Positions 1-12,300 of a DNA stretch of 64,000 bases are shown here, piece after piece. The translations under genes and the position numbers were made by a program. The notes under the pieces are model-generated. The model was given only the letters and a program-made list of their open reading frames with translations, searched no databases and was not told the origin of the DNA. Each line of letters starts with the position of its first letter. The first letter of the stretch is position 1. The DNA is taken from NCBI RefSeq assembly GCF_037975245.1, contig NC_092564.1, forward strand, positions 4,950,484-5,014,483, read 5' to 3'. The stretch is from Apostichopus japonicus. Its lineage: Eukaryota > Echinodermata > Holothuroidea > Aspidochirotida > Stichopodidae.

Positions 1-3000
1 CTAAATATCACTTGAACAAATGCACTGACTTTATATTGTACATGACACATTGGAACGGCGTTTAAACAGCAGCAAAAGTAGCACTATAAAATACGAATAC
101 GTTCTACACAATATATTAATACCACTCTAATAATCTTCGTTTAGACAGTTCTCACGGTGTTCCTCAAGTAACTACAATTATTATTTAATGACACTTATAC
201 TTGGCAAGGAGAGGAAGGCATATTGATCTATCCTAGAAATGACTGACTGACTTGACTGTAATAGATTGATCGATCGATGGACAATTTATTTCGATATTTT
301 GCAGCACAATACCTTACTAAAGCCACATTCTGGAGTGACGCTTCCTTTCCAAAGATATCCTTTATCTGGCAACAGTAGAGAAAGTAAAGTCACCATTTTT
401 TGTACAAAACGTACTTAAAATTTATGGACAGACTGCAACTTTCTCATTCCACAACCACCACTCGTTATGCTATAAACCAATACACACTGGCCATATCACT
501 TAAATATATATGATGTGTTAGTATGCTATCAATACTTTTATGGTGCATGTGAATAATTAAAATAAAATATTAAAATTAACAAAGGCTTAATATATCCAAA
601 AGACAGGTCTTTATCAAAGGAGCACATTTTATTTGCCAGTAGGGTACATTTGCTATTTTGGAAAAAAGTGGGAGGCACATGCCCCCAGTGCCCCCCCCCC
701 ACTCCTACCCCTGAAAGGCCACATTAAAAAGCTCTCAACAAAGATATTACCAATGCCTTCTGAAATAATTTCAATTCATGAGAATCCTTTCCACCATCAG
801 ACAGCTTCAAAGTTTGGCTTAGAAGACTTCCTCAAATTAAAGAAGGCATTTTCCTAAACTACTTACCACGCATTGAGTTTAGGATAAAACTGAACACATC
901 AAAAGGGTGTCAATGGATTTATTTGGAGACCAAAATTGCAATAAAATATCAAGCACGAACCTATGAAAGCATTACAAGACAAAGAAAACATATTTTCAAA
1001 TTGCAAAGACTAAAGCTAGAATGGCATTCCAAGCAGAGACCTTACAATTATATGTCCATGGTCTACAACCTGAGCAATCCAGCCCTAAGACTGTGGCTAT
1101 CCCTATATAGCCATTTCTTTGCTGAGAGTGTTTTATGTCTTTTACCCCCAACAAATCAAAGTGATGTTAATTTTAAAGCCTTCCCACTCTTACTCTGATT
1201 GGTCAAATCAAATTAGACAACCATTCACCATGTTTGTACACCACTGTGTACCATTGTACACCACTGTACACCAATGAACACCACTGTACACCATTGCACA
1301 CCACTGTGCTTCATTGTTCAGTACACCACTTTGCATCATTGTACACCTCTCAGCACCATTGTACACCACTGGTACAGTATAACACACTTAACCACCAGAT
1401 TAATAATACATGTACATTACTACCTGTGCTACCTTTTAAGGACTTGGATGTTTAAAATCCAATGCCAAGTCTCCTTACAGCATATCAATCAAACTGCCCT
1501 AGAGTCTACCGACCGAGACAAAATTTACGCATACAGTGCTAAATAACCAAGGGATCTGTCTCGCACATAATGCTCAACCTTTTACTTCTTTCTGTGTACA
1601 GTGCGTGAAGTGTTTCCCTGCTCACAATCAAAACACGTTTCACAACCCTAATGATTTCTGCCTGTATACATCAATATTGAAGATCTTTCGTCACATTTAC
1701 ATCGGATCATCAATCACTCGGTGTTTTAAGTACTAACAAAGGTAATGCCAGATATACAGACAGAGTGTCGATGCTACTCAAACATTTCGATAGCTGTTGT
1801 GAGTGCAGTAATAACAGACAGTATAATCACATTAAAAGATGCCATCAATAATTTGTCAGTCTCTATCCAAAAATATTCTTATGTACACTATTAGAGGCAT
1901 AACCGGTTCTCAGAGCAGGATTTTATAGCCCACCAACTACTGTACTAGCATAATATTATGGACATAGAAAACAAAAGTTAGGTAAATCATCTTTAAATGT
2001 TGAGCAACGTTTTTAAGATTTCTAATGATTTGAGAGGACTGGATTTCTTCTTTTATTAGACAACCAAACCTCTCATGGGATTTTGATTGCCAATCATGTC
2101 TTTGTTTCACATAAAAACATCCAGCCATACCCCTGCGCCTCCCCCCCCCCTCCATACACAATTATACATTATTTTTGTTGAAGAACATGTTCCTGAAGGA
2201 CGTTAAAAGTGAGATTACACCCTCTTGAATACTTTGCAATTTAATTTAAAGTTTGTTAACACCTCACAGCTTTTCTAGAAAGAAGATATTCATAGCAGGT
2301 TAAAATCTGAGATTCTTTGGACTGTAAAGTTCTAGAAGGTATACTACATATCAACAAGAGACATTTGTGTACTTTAAAACATATTATGCAACTGATGTAG
2401 CTGTACACAGATATTAATTGCATAAAGAAATTGTAAAAAGTAAGAATCTTGCAAAGCGAATCCTACTCCTCTTGTAAGATTGAACCTTACTTACTTAACG
2501 TTAGTCACAGATGAGAACTCGTTGGTCAAGCCAGCATTCCCAAATGTTTTGCACAACATTAGAAATTTTCATCATTGTTGAATTTTAAAATGTTAGTATC
2601 TTAGAAGAAAGAGATGTTTTGAGGTATCTGATAATTTTTTAAGAAAATTAGGTAAGGTTTTAGTACAGAGTAATTTTGACCTGACATAGCATTAGTATTA
2701 GAATACTACTTATTTTATCAATTTGAAATGACAATTGAAGGTGTATAATCAGATTTTGTCAAATTTATAAAGTTTCATGCTGCTACTGCTGAGGTCTTGC
2801 TTAATTTCATAATTCAGTCTCAAACAACTTTAAATAAAAATCAAAGGTTACAGATATGATTTTGAAAAGTTGATGAAATTTTTGGTTGCACATTTCTGCA
2901 GAAATCGTGTCACAGATAATCTGTTTTAACAGACTTTTCTATAATTTACCAGGTTTTGCATATTACTTATTTTCAGAAACACAGCACCCTGTTTCTATTC

Positions 3001-3677
3001 ATTATGTTTGACATGATTTGATGGCAATATTTGGATTTTGACTAAAACGCATACATCTTTAATTAACATGTTTCTTAAACACAAATTTTGCAACTGAAAT
3101 TTGACAGTTTATCTTTAAAGATTATTATTGGTACCATTTTGGCATCATTACTGATGGCGAACTGCCCAAAATGACATTAATTAACCAAAGTACTCAAGCT
3201 GTTCAGTTTCTTTTAATTAATTGGATTCATTAATAGGAGTTTGTACCTTTCAATACAATGAGAGTGTGGACGAAGCATCACAGTGTCTCATCAATTACCG
3301 GACAGAGTTCAAAGCTACACTCAATATTCAACATAGAAGTAGTTCAGTCATAAGAAAAATAACCTTCTATTTAACCTTACAAACTTCAGATAAAATGAAC
3401 TGATCTACAATTATATGCTATTCTAATATATACCCTCACCTTAATCCCTCATCCTTTGGACATCTCCATTTGTCCAACAGTACGTGCAGTGTGTCTGTAG
3501 CTGTATGTACACATAAATAAATTAGAGACATGCTTACATATAGACTTACTACAGAAATTAAAATATCCCTCTGATAAGTGTTGAAACAAGCAACGAGTTT
3601 GTTCACAGAGATATCTGGAATGGCAATGATGTGCATGTTTTGTCTGGATGGACTGCACTGGAAAAGTAAGTAGAATT
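1..3677. other. Region downstream of the minus-strand small gene; no confident coding sequence
   Basis: No open frame here looks conserved. The stretch holds a degenerate 10-bp tandem repeat at 1235-1371 and C-runs near 689-700 and 2141-2150. It should contain the 3' UTR of the minus-strand gene ending at 3678; the first clear minus-strand AATAAA (TTTATT on the plus strand) that I found is at 2052-2057, but nothing proves it is used. Confidence 0.5.
1235..1371. repeat. Degenerate 10-bp tandem repeat (CCAYTGTACA type)
   Basis: About fourteen consecutive copies of a roughly 10-bp word of the form CCACTGTACA / CCATTGTACA can be read, with scattered substitutions. The open frames across it are products of the repeat, not genes. 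Confidence 0.85.
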
Positions 3678-3769
3678 TCATCGTCTCCTCTCTAGTTTCT
3701 TCTGCCTCTTTTCTTTCTTTGCATTTTCTCTCCTAGTCACACTGACAGTGAGTTTGTAGACCACAAAAG
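3678..3769 (-). CDS. Exon 2 of the small membrane protein gene
   Basis: It follows a pyrimidine-rich acceptor (CTTCTCAG) at 3777-3770. It completes a GCT codon, finishes the membrane segment, encodes the Lys/Arg/Glu-rich tail, and stops with TGA at 3680-3678. Confidence 0.72.
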
Positions 3770-4671
3770 CTGAGAAGACAATGAGATTTCTTAATATTAC
3801 TTGAACAATTAATTGTGAATACCTGTAGAGTAATATGTTGCAGTGTTACCAAAAAAAATGGCCACAAATTTCAGGAGAAGAAAAACAAGGGATAGGAAAC
3901 AACGATGCGGAAGAAAGGAGATGATTTTCTTGATGTTGTACACAGTTGAACCTTTTATTGACAAGATGGAAATTAAAGGTAGTAGTGTTCCCAACATTAT
4001 AATCCACTGGCACCTGATATCAAAGTTTCATTCCAGAATCCTACGGAAAATGAGAGTCTATAATTACTAATCTCTTCACACTCCCTTCTAGTAAAACCCC
4101 TCTAACATAATAATAACATATTATAATAATTAATAATCCAGATTGTGATTTGCAGGGTTGGGTTAGGTACTGTAGGAATGGCTAAAATTTGTGGGCTAAT
4201 TGTAAGGCTAATGTGGAGAGTACTTGGGATTTAGAAATAGGCCTACTCTAGGCTAATATATTTATTAGGCTAACTTCATGACAAAGTTTAGTGAATGTAT
4301 TGAGCTACATGCTAAATGACTGCTTCATATTATCAGTCACCAAAAGTAAGTAAGGACACTCAATACTGCAAATGCTATCACAACATTAAATCGGAATTAT
4401 TCAACGGCCAGTTGCCTACGTTAACATGGTACATCCCTGGCAATACATAACCTATCCTCAGTGAGGTCTTGCTATAACGACATTGGTCTACTCTAACACT
4501 TTGTAACACTAACACGTAACAGAGCTTAATAATTTGTCAGCAAACATATGCCATTCGACTATACACCAATTTCTTACCAACTAGACAAACTACGACAATA
4601 GCTGGAATTATGAATACTCTATTGTCGAATCCCTCTTCCATTGGCGAATTTTTATCCTTGAATTCTACCAT
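3678..4671 (-). CDS. Small single-pass membrane protein, two exons, 61 aa, family unrecognised
   Basis: Not a single open frame. I join minus-strand 4671-4578 (94 bp) to 3769-3678 (92 bp). The donor reads G|GTAAGAA and the acceptor TTGTCTTCTCAG|CT, and both are phase 1. The product has an acidic N-terminus of about 18 residues, a hydrophobic segment at about residues 19-36 (FIIPAIVVVCLVAFVVY) that is created across the splice junction, and a very basic, probably helical tail ending in KKLERRR. The ATG has a strong context (A at -3, G at +4), and an in-frame TAA lies 24 nt upstream, so it is the first possible start in this exon. The topology (negative N-terminus, positive C-terminus) predicts a type III or tail-in-cytosol protein, perhaps in the ER or mitochondrial membrane. 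It resembles animal SMIM-type micropeptides in layout only; I cannot assign a family. The intron is 808 bp. Confidence 0.72.
4578..4671 (-). CDS. Exon 1 of the small membrane protein gene
   Basis: Start codon at 4671-4669 (minus), donor GTAAGAA starting at 4577. It encodes 31 codons plus one base: the acidic N-terminus and most of the membrane segment. Confidence 0.72.
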
Positions 4672-4999
4672 CTTCGTTGTTTTAACGGATATTTATCTAC
4701 AGGCATAAGTTTTTACCGGCGAATATTGCACCGAGTTGATAGCCCTGAAATTTACTGGTACCAGATCCGCGAAATTGATCTCCATTGAAAACACTGCATT
4801 GTGGTGACAGGTATACGCGTCACATTGGACTGGTGTCTTCATCCCGGTTAAAGCAGCTACTGCAGTCACTCAGTCTATGTTTTTGAAAATCGACGCGGTG
4901 GATTAAAGGATTGGTTCAGTTGTCATACATGTTTTATGTTATATGAAAGAAGACAGTAAAGAAACACAATGCTGAGAAAACTGTTCAAACATCTTTTCG

Positions 5000-5388
5000 G
5001 TTAAAGAGATATTCAAGTGTAAAGTTTTATCAGATTGTGTAGAAACTGCTGAAATCTGACTAGCTGTGATGTCACATTCTCACATTCCTGAAAAGCCTTT
5101 GTTTTTTATCTAAATATTTTGTGAGATTTCATGACTTTCAACCAAAAGATATGTCAGGAGATCTCATATTTGTCAAAGGAAGTATTTGAGATTAAACATC
5201 TGAAGAATTTTTGATTATATTATTTTCAAATCTGTCAAAAAATGTTAATAATTTATAAAGAAATATATTCACAAATGTTAAGGAAGTGAGGATGTGACGT
5301 CACACCCTCACAGTAAGTCTTTCTACACCAGTCGTTTTCATAGAAATTTTGATATTTTCAAAGTGTCATATCTCCTTAACAGAGCATG
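5000..5388. repeat. MITE-like element with imperfect terminal inverted repeats
   Basis: The left end reads GTTAAAGAGATATTCAAGTG and the reverse complement of the right end begins GTTAAGGAGATATGACACTT, so the ends match imperfectly as inverted repeats. Inside are two TGTGATGTCACA-like words. A similar arrangement (TTTAAAGGGATATTC end, GTGATGTCA inside) may exist on the minus strand at about 14830-15160. No target duplication was identified. Confidence 0.4.
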
Positions 5389-5611
5389 CTATCATGTTAG
5401 TTTCTTCACTGTTCTTTTTGTCCTTTTGTGCTCTTTTATACAAAATAGACATGTCAAACACCTGGACCAATCCTTTAAGAACAAAACATTGCGCAACCGA
5501 AAGGGGATCTGCTAGCGACACTCGGCTGCAAAAGCAGATGAAATTCGTTTGGAAGATGCCAATATGAGTAAGTATGCATGAACCAGATGTCAGTTCAACC
5601 CCACCCTGCGC

Positions 5612-5787
<176 letters not shown>

Positions 5788-6009
5788 TTACTACACTAAA
5801 TTTGTGGGACACAAAACTTGCTGCACTAGATTAATTAAGTTATTAATTAGTCAATTGCTTACGAGCATTAACAACTAGTTATATATGTAGCGATCTCAAA
5901 TTGAGGGGTAATATCTAGTTAGGGCTATCTATACGTGGCTTTGTCTTTCCCCTAACTCAGAAAGTTGTTCACTTTCCTACCAAGAACATCGGAAGTATAA
6001 CGTCAGACT

Positions 6010-6373
6010 CTTGTTTTATTTTATTATTTAACATTGAAAGGGTACATACGCTCGCTTAGCGTAATCTTATCTCCCCGAGGTCCTGAAATATTAAATCTAC
6101 AAACAGAAATAGAATAAAATAATATAATCATAATAAAAAAAATATAGAATACAAACGCAACAATAAGACGACAACGGAAAAAAAAAACATGCAAAATTGT
6201 CAATTCCATATAAAATACAACATGGAAAATTACATGAAAGAAAATTAAGAGCATAAGAAATTAGTAAAAGTCCTGGATAAAACCTTTAAAGGTATTTAAG
6301 GAGTTGGTAATTTTACACTCCTTTGACAACTCGTTCCATCCCTTAGCAGCAACATATGAAAATGTTTTCTAAA
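6010..6373 (-). mobile_element. 3' end of a non-LTR retrotransposon (LINE), degraded
   Basis: On the minus strand, 6373-6261 translates to a peptide with the layout of the extreme C-terminus of many LINE ORF2 proteins: aromatic-Ser-Tyr, AAKGWNEL, then a Ser-Leu-x-x-Phe-Lys segment and a stop (TAA at 6263-6261). A stop codon just upstream and frameshifts beyond it show that the copy is dead. The roughly 250 bp after the stop end in an A-rich AATAAA-containing tail at about 6030-6010, as expected for a LINE 3' UTR. The clade (CR1, L2 or other) cannot be fixed from so short a piece. Confidence 0.55.
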
Positions 6374-8871
6374 GATACTGGATATAATCAACCTCTAAGA
6401 ACACTCTTCGATTAAGGTGCGCGAGGGTAGTTACTCTTCAATCCAGAAGTGAAATGAAATGTGCGCTAGACAACCTTACGGAAGTATAATAACTTCTCTC
6501 TAAGATCTGAACCAACGCCATCTATCTGATTTGTTTGAATTTTACTCCACGACCATGCAAATGACGTCACCAGCATGAGTAATGCTTTTTACCTCATCCT
6601 AGCTTCACTGTTTTCGGGGAAGCGCTCTAGAAATAACGGCGCGCCGGTCTCACAGACAATGTACGAACCAGAACTCTTAATGTTGCAGAAAGTAAAGTAA
6701 AATTATTCCATCTTCAGACTTCTCTCTCCGACTGAAAAATCCTAAATAGGTTATTAATTGCCTATTTAAGGTTTTTAAATATCATAAAGACATAAAAGGG
6801 TAAATTAGAACGACAATGGATTTAATGTTCAACAATTACTCATCAAAATTGTTAACGCAAGTAAAACTCTGCTAGAAGGTATCTGTTGAAAGAACAGTGA
6901 ATGGCATTGTACAACGCTCATACTATACTCCGTGCAGCTATCACCGGTTCCTTCATAAGCGCCGTAACATATCACACACATTTTGTGACGGTAATGGATT
7001 ATTCAGCAAGGCTGTACCGTGTTGATAATTGTGAATTGAATTGCTCAGGTTCACATTAGTATAGGCCCAACCCTACAACATTTACGCAAACAATCATCGA
7101 AAAACTTTTCACCAGAGCAAACCACTGCTACTGTAACTTCAGAACAGTCTGTTGTCAGACATGGAAGAGGAATTTTGTGAGTATTCACCCAAAGTTGTTG
7201 TGACTTGATTCCGCCCTGTGTTGTTTATTTGACATTAACGTTTTCTCCAACATCAACGTTGTAGGCTAGCCTAGGTAGTATAGTAAAGGTTAGGATATGG
7301 GATGAGGTATAATTTTATTTTTAGTCCAAGCCTAGCCTAACTCAGGCAGTAGTGACCAACTTTTTGCTTTCCTTACACATAATTATAGTTTCCAGATAAT
7401 CCTCCTTGCTACTGTAGGAACTTTATCATTATGCAAATGCATTTCATTGTTCCATGCTGGCTGTCTAGTTGTTATGTTGCAATACAAATTGGTATTCAGT
7501 TAACATGACTAACGTTAGGCTTAATGACTAGTGTTATTTTGTTTTTGTTTTTTGTTAGGGTCTAAGTTAAGGGATCTTTGTGATGGTTAGCCTATGTTGG
7601 AGCTAAGTCAGTCATGAAGAAAGCACTAGTAGGCCTATAGAGGTTGATATTCAGTAGGCCTAGGCCCAAGTACATGCAGTTGTAACTTTAGCTGCTATTC
7701 ATTTCGATCACTGATTCTGAATGTGGATGTGGGAATCTAACATTAAACACAGTCAGCACAGCAAAATTGTTTGTGCATTTGTGCTTGACATGCTGACTTA
7801 GAAATGAATAATGTAAAGTAGTAGTTCTACAGTAGTTATGCTAGACCCTAGCTTCACATCGATGCAATCTTCCTTGTTGCACACTGTACAACCATATAGC
7901 CAGGGTCGGGCTATCCACACAAGAAAGTCCCTTACCACTTGTAAATATTGCAGCTTCGTGTCATGAGGCTTTGAATATAGGCACTGAAGATACTGTATGT
8001 TGCTGTCTTTTTCCAGTGTCAAAGTTGATTTCTAACATCATGTAATACAGAAAATCATTTTCATAAGGATTTCATTACTATACATAAAGGATATATACAT
8101 TTAATAAGCTTACTAGTCTTTAACAGAGTAGCAAGTGAATTTGTCTCTAAATACAGTACAAATTCCAGACTACAGAAAAATTGATTGGTAGAGGAACCAG
8201 AATAAGCATAAGCTTTTCTAGTCTGGTCTCTTTGGAAAAAGAAAAGATTCAAAGAAAAATAATAAGCAAATAATAACAACAGAGAAGGAAAGAAGAACAA
8301 ACAAAAAGAGAAACCTAAAGATTGTGGAACAGACTATATAGCTGCTTTGAAATGTATTGTATGTACAGTAATGTATTTATTTTCAAACAAATTCAATGAT
8401 CTGTAGGAGTAGGAGAACTTTTGGTTATTGTAAGAAGTTGTGGGTTTTTTAAAAGAAATAATGAAAGATGTTCATTCAAAAATGTGTTTTGTTTTCTGTT
8501 GACCTAGTTGTGAGTGTGTATACTTGGGGTTTGTTTCTCAAAAAAAGTTTGCGTCCGCGGGATGCAAGCAATTTGAAGAGTTTACGTCCCTGGCCAAAAC
8601 ATTGCGTCCTGGACACAGAATCCTGCGTTAGTAACAATGCTGAAATTTGTTTACCTTCTTCGCAAAAGTTGTAATCCATCAGCCCCTTGAAGGCTTTTCC
8701 CACATTCAAGGCTGCTTCGGCGTTGTAAAAATTACTTCCTAATTATCGATTATTATTACAAGTATAATAACACAGTGCCATACAAGTGCAGTAACTTTCT
8801 AGTAAACAAGGTTTTTGGTGTGCAAATTATACTTTAAACTGTCTCCCATTGCTCACTTTGAACAATTTTAT

Positions 8872-9330
8872 TCAAATATACTCAGATGCTTTAAGGAGTT
8901 CTTCAATCACACAAACCACAATTTCAGGAGAAATTTGTTCAATTGGGCATTGCATTGTTAGGATTGAAAATGATGTAGACTTGCACACTTTCAAACACCG
9001 GTGTTTGGGCAGTGAACAACTCCGAGCATGCCAAGCGTGCAAGGCATTTGGCGTGGGGTCCAGGGGACCGCATAAGGACAATGGCGGGATCAAGAGGTGG
9101 AACCGAACATTTACGTAAAGAGGGTTGCATCTGGGTAGATATAAATATGGAATGCAACAATTGCTCAAAACATTTGGCACAAGGCTTTTACTAAAATCTT
9201 CCCGAGCTGGGCCATGGCTGTCCGTGTGACATGTATACCTTGTAGTGTGCAAAAGAAGCCATTGACATTGCCCTTGTGAGTAGGATGTGAACAGATCATT
9301 AATGTACTCTTCAGCCATAACTGACTGCAA
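8872..9330 (-). other. Unrecognised 152-codon open frame with an overlapping AATAAA
   Basis: Minus-strand ATG at 9330 to TGA at 8874-8872. An AATAAA (minus, 8872-8867) overlaps the stop, and the centre (9000-9120) is rich in CpG compared with its AT-rich flanks. I recognise no domain, and a second frame over 9160-8939 looks equally protein-like, so this may be a decayed transposon or processed copy rather than a gene. A smaller minus-strand frame at 8709-8476 lies just downstream. Confidence 0.25.
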
Positions 9331-12300
9331 CTTTTCACGTAAAATTTTTCTTTGGTTACCCTTTTAGCATTAGGAATGTTAAAGTTCTATGGACACCTAA
9401 GAACAACATTGTCCTAATAACTCTAATTGGCATTAGAAATCATGAATATAGCTGCAGCCTGCAACCCCCATCAAAATCCATCAAAGATTGACCACTTTAC
9501 AAGTCTTTTCTTTATTCTAGTTCATTTATGGACATTGGATCAGATGAGCTATCTAAGAATGGTTTTACAATGCTCACAAATAAACTGTTGGTATCCTGTA
9601 CTAAACACCTTGAGCATCCATGGCCTATACGGACCTTTGAAAATAAAAGTTAGAAATTCCATGTCAATTTGACTGTCATTTTCTTTGCTTATAATACTGA
9701 AGGGAAGAGTGAATTATCCTTTCTAATATTGGTCTGTAAATCAGAGACAGTTTGATTAAAACACCAATTTTGTGGTCATACAGGTATGTATAATTACTTT
9801 AAAAGCTATAGTAAATAGCTACTGACTCAGAGTTAAATGCTTTATGTGGTGATCTGATATTGGCTGACATGTACTGTATAGTTCAGTCCATGACTATATA
9901 CACGTACAGTATGTAAACAAAGTGATGCTTAGGCCTTGGCTTGTTGTGGAATGCGTTATTCCATAAATGAGTAATAAAATATTTAATAACCTTTGCATCG
10001 AATTGGAATTATGTCTTTATGGATCTATTATTAACTTGACTAACACTCATAGATCAATCAAGGAACTGATGAGTGCTTTGTTAAGTATGATTGCATTTAA
10101 ATAGTGGACAGTATACATGTGTTCAGTACATATTATTCCACAGTACAATACTCACCGAGACTGTACTGTAGACTTTTATGGTACACAACTGTGTCTTGGC
10201 CTGGTCTTTGTAAACATAAAGCAAACTTGCTCAATTAAAAATGCTACTGTCATTATTATAATATACAGTAAATGCAGTAAGTACTGTATATTGTAGAATT
10301 GTAAATGTTTTGGTACAGTATAATTTGTGCAGTATTAACGTAGTATTTGTATTCAGTCAGACGGAAATTTGAAGTGGTCACATCATCTATAATTAGCATT
10401 GTACACAGTGTATGTGACATCATGCATGCATGTATAAAGGAATGGCAAAAACTGTCTGTCATAATACAGTATGGACTGTTAAATTGTTTGTTTCCTGAGT
10501 AATCTGTAAATCCCTAGCCTCTGGCCCTCAACTGCATGGAGTGACTAAGTTGAATTCTGTTGCTGAGTTGTGACAATGGCTTTTAAGAATGTTAATTTAT
10601 GTTTGCTAGCTTTTTATTGAGTCAATTCCATCCACGAAATGTTAGACTAGTTACATCTATGGTAGGCTGCTAGTGTGACAGTGTCAATATTTTGGTGATA
10701 AAGCTTACAACATACAGTAGCCATCTGTATTCCAATACACCGGGCCCAATATTCGGCTCACTTGGGCCAGAATCTTGCTCTAGCATTTAACTCTTCAGGA
10801 AAGCAATCCACTGTGTCAGAGTTAACTCAGAAAACAAAGACTTGACTTGGAATATTCTCTCAAGAATTCTGTATACATGTACAGTAAATAAAATGGTTAC
10901 AAAAACCATGTCTAAGCAGGATTCAAAAATAGATCTACAAAATATGTGCATGCATTGATTACCGGCATGTTGCTGTACATGCACACAGTGTGCAGCATCT
11001 GCTGTCCGGTGTCTTCTACTGTATGTTTAATATTGACCACTGCACTGGAAATATTGACAGTACCAGCCACAGGAATGCAGTGGTTTGTCCTCATAGAGGT
11101 CATGGCTAGGTCTTTGTCTGTGAGCTACTGTATGTTACTGTAGTATTCAATCCGTAGATCTATACAGTGTGGCCATAATAGTGCTGTGTGTTTACAATAT
11201 TACCTACTGTATACTCATATTGTACATCCTGTACTGTAGATCCCTGTAAAATGATGTCCATAAATTGCATCGTAACATTTAAATAACCTACATATGTACA
11301 GTAGTAACTGGTTTGCAAATAGTACCCATTGAGGACTACAGCAAGCACAAATATACAGTACAGTAGGTGAGCATTAATATAACCTTGGGCATTGCACTTT
11401 CTCAAGCGGCTCTATTTATAATACATTTCACTTTCTACTATTTGCACATAGTGGAGTTGTTATGAAAACACAATGCCCCTTTTATAGTATCATTGAGTAC
11501 ATTGGCAGCTTGGTTACATCCTTCCTATTGGCAATTATATTAAATGTTCACTGATCTGAGTGACTTCAGTTGGGTGCCCATATGAACAAATTCATGGAAC
11601 ATTAATGAGATTGCAATTGTTTCTCTCGGATTCAGGATTTTCTTCTTTCACAGATGCTACAAGTTCGGCAATATAGTGTCTCATATAGTACTGCAGTATA
11701 CAACACCTTGGGACGTACTTAGTACTTACAGTAGTACTGAATATTGCTGTAAATTGTCATTGCATTTGGGTTAATTCTGTCATTCAACCAAACTGAGTTC
11801 TACAGTATACATGTGTAAATTTAAACAAATAAGCTTTATAAACATCCTTTAGTATTTAAGTAGCTTGGGGGCACTTGGATGTCACAGTGAGCAATTGGAT
11901 TTTAAGTACTTTGTAAATGTACAGTATTGACTCAGGGTCTGGAATGTTTATATAACATATTGTAGACAGAATCGCCGGCAAAGGGAAAAAGGAAAGGGAA
12001 AGAAAGGTGATTCTCCTAAGTTGAGAAGAGGAAGCCTCATACAGGTAAATCATTTTTGTGCAGTAACCTTTATAGAGCACTGGTAAAACTTTGGTCATAG
12101 ATGATAGAACGTTCTACTACTATTACTGTATGGCCTGTTACCCAACGATATTACACAGTAATGTCCTGTTTCAGCAGTCTGTATGTGGTCAATGGTTGTG
12201 ACACTATTTAATAAAATTTGCCTCAATATGAACACTTGCATAGAGAATTCTAGATACTGTACTATAGTGTACAGTTCTTTCAATTGAACATACATACTGT

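Noticed and set aside
7161-7202. Tiny coding exon starting ATGGAAGAGGAA
   Set aside because: If spliced to 18748 the frame ends at once in a stop; at most it is a leader exon, so no CDS is claimed.
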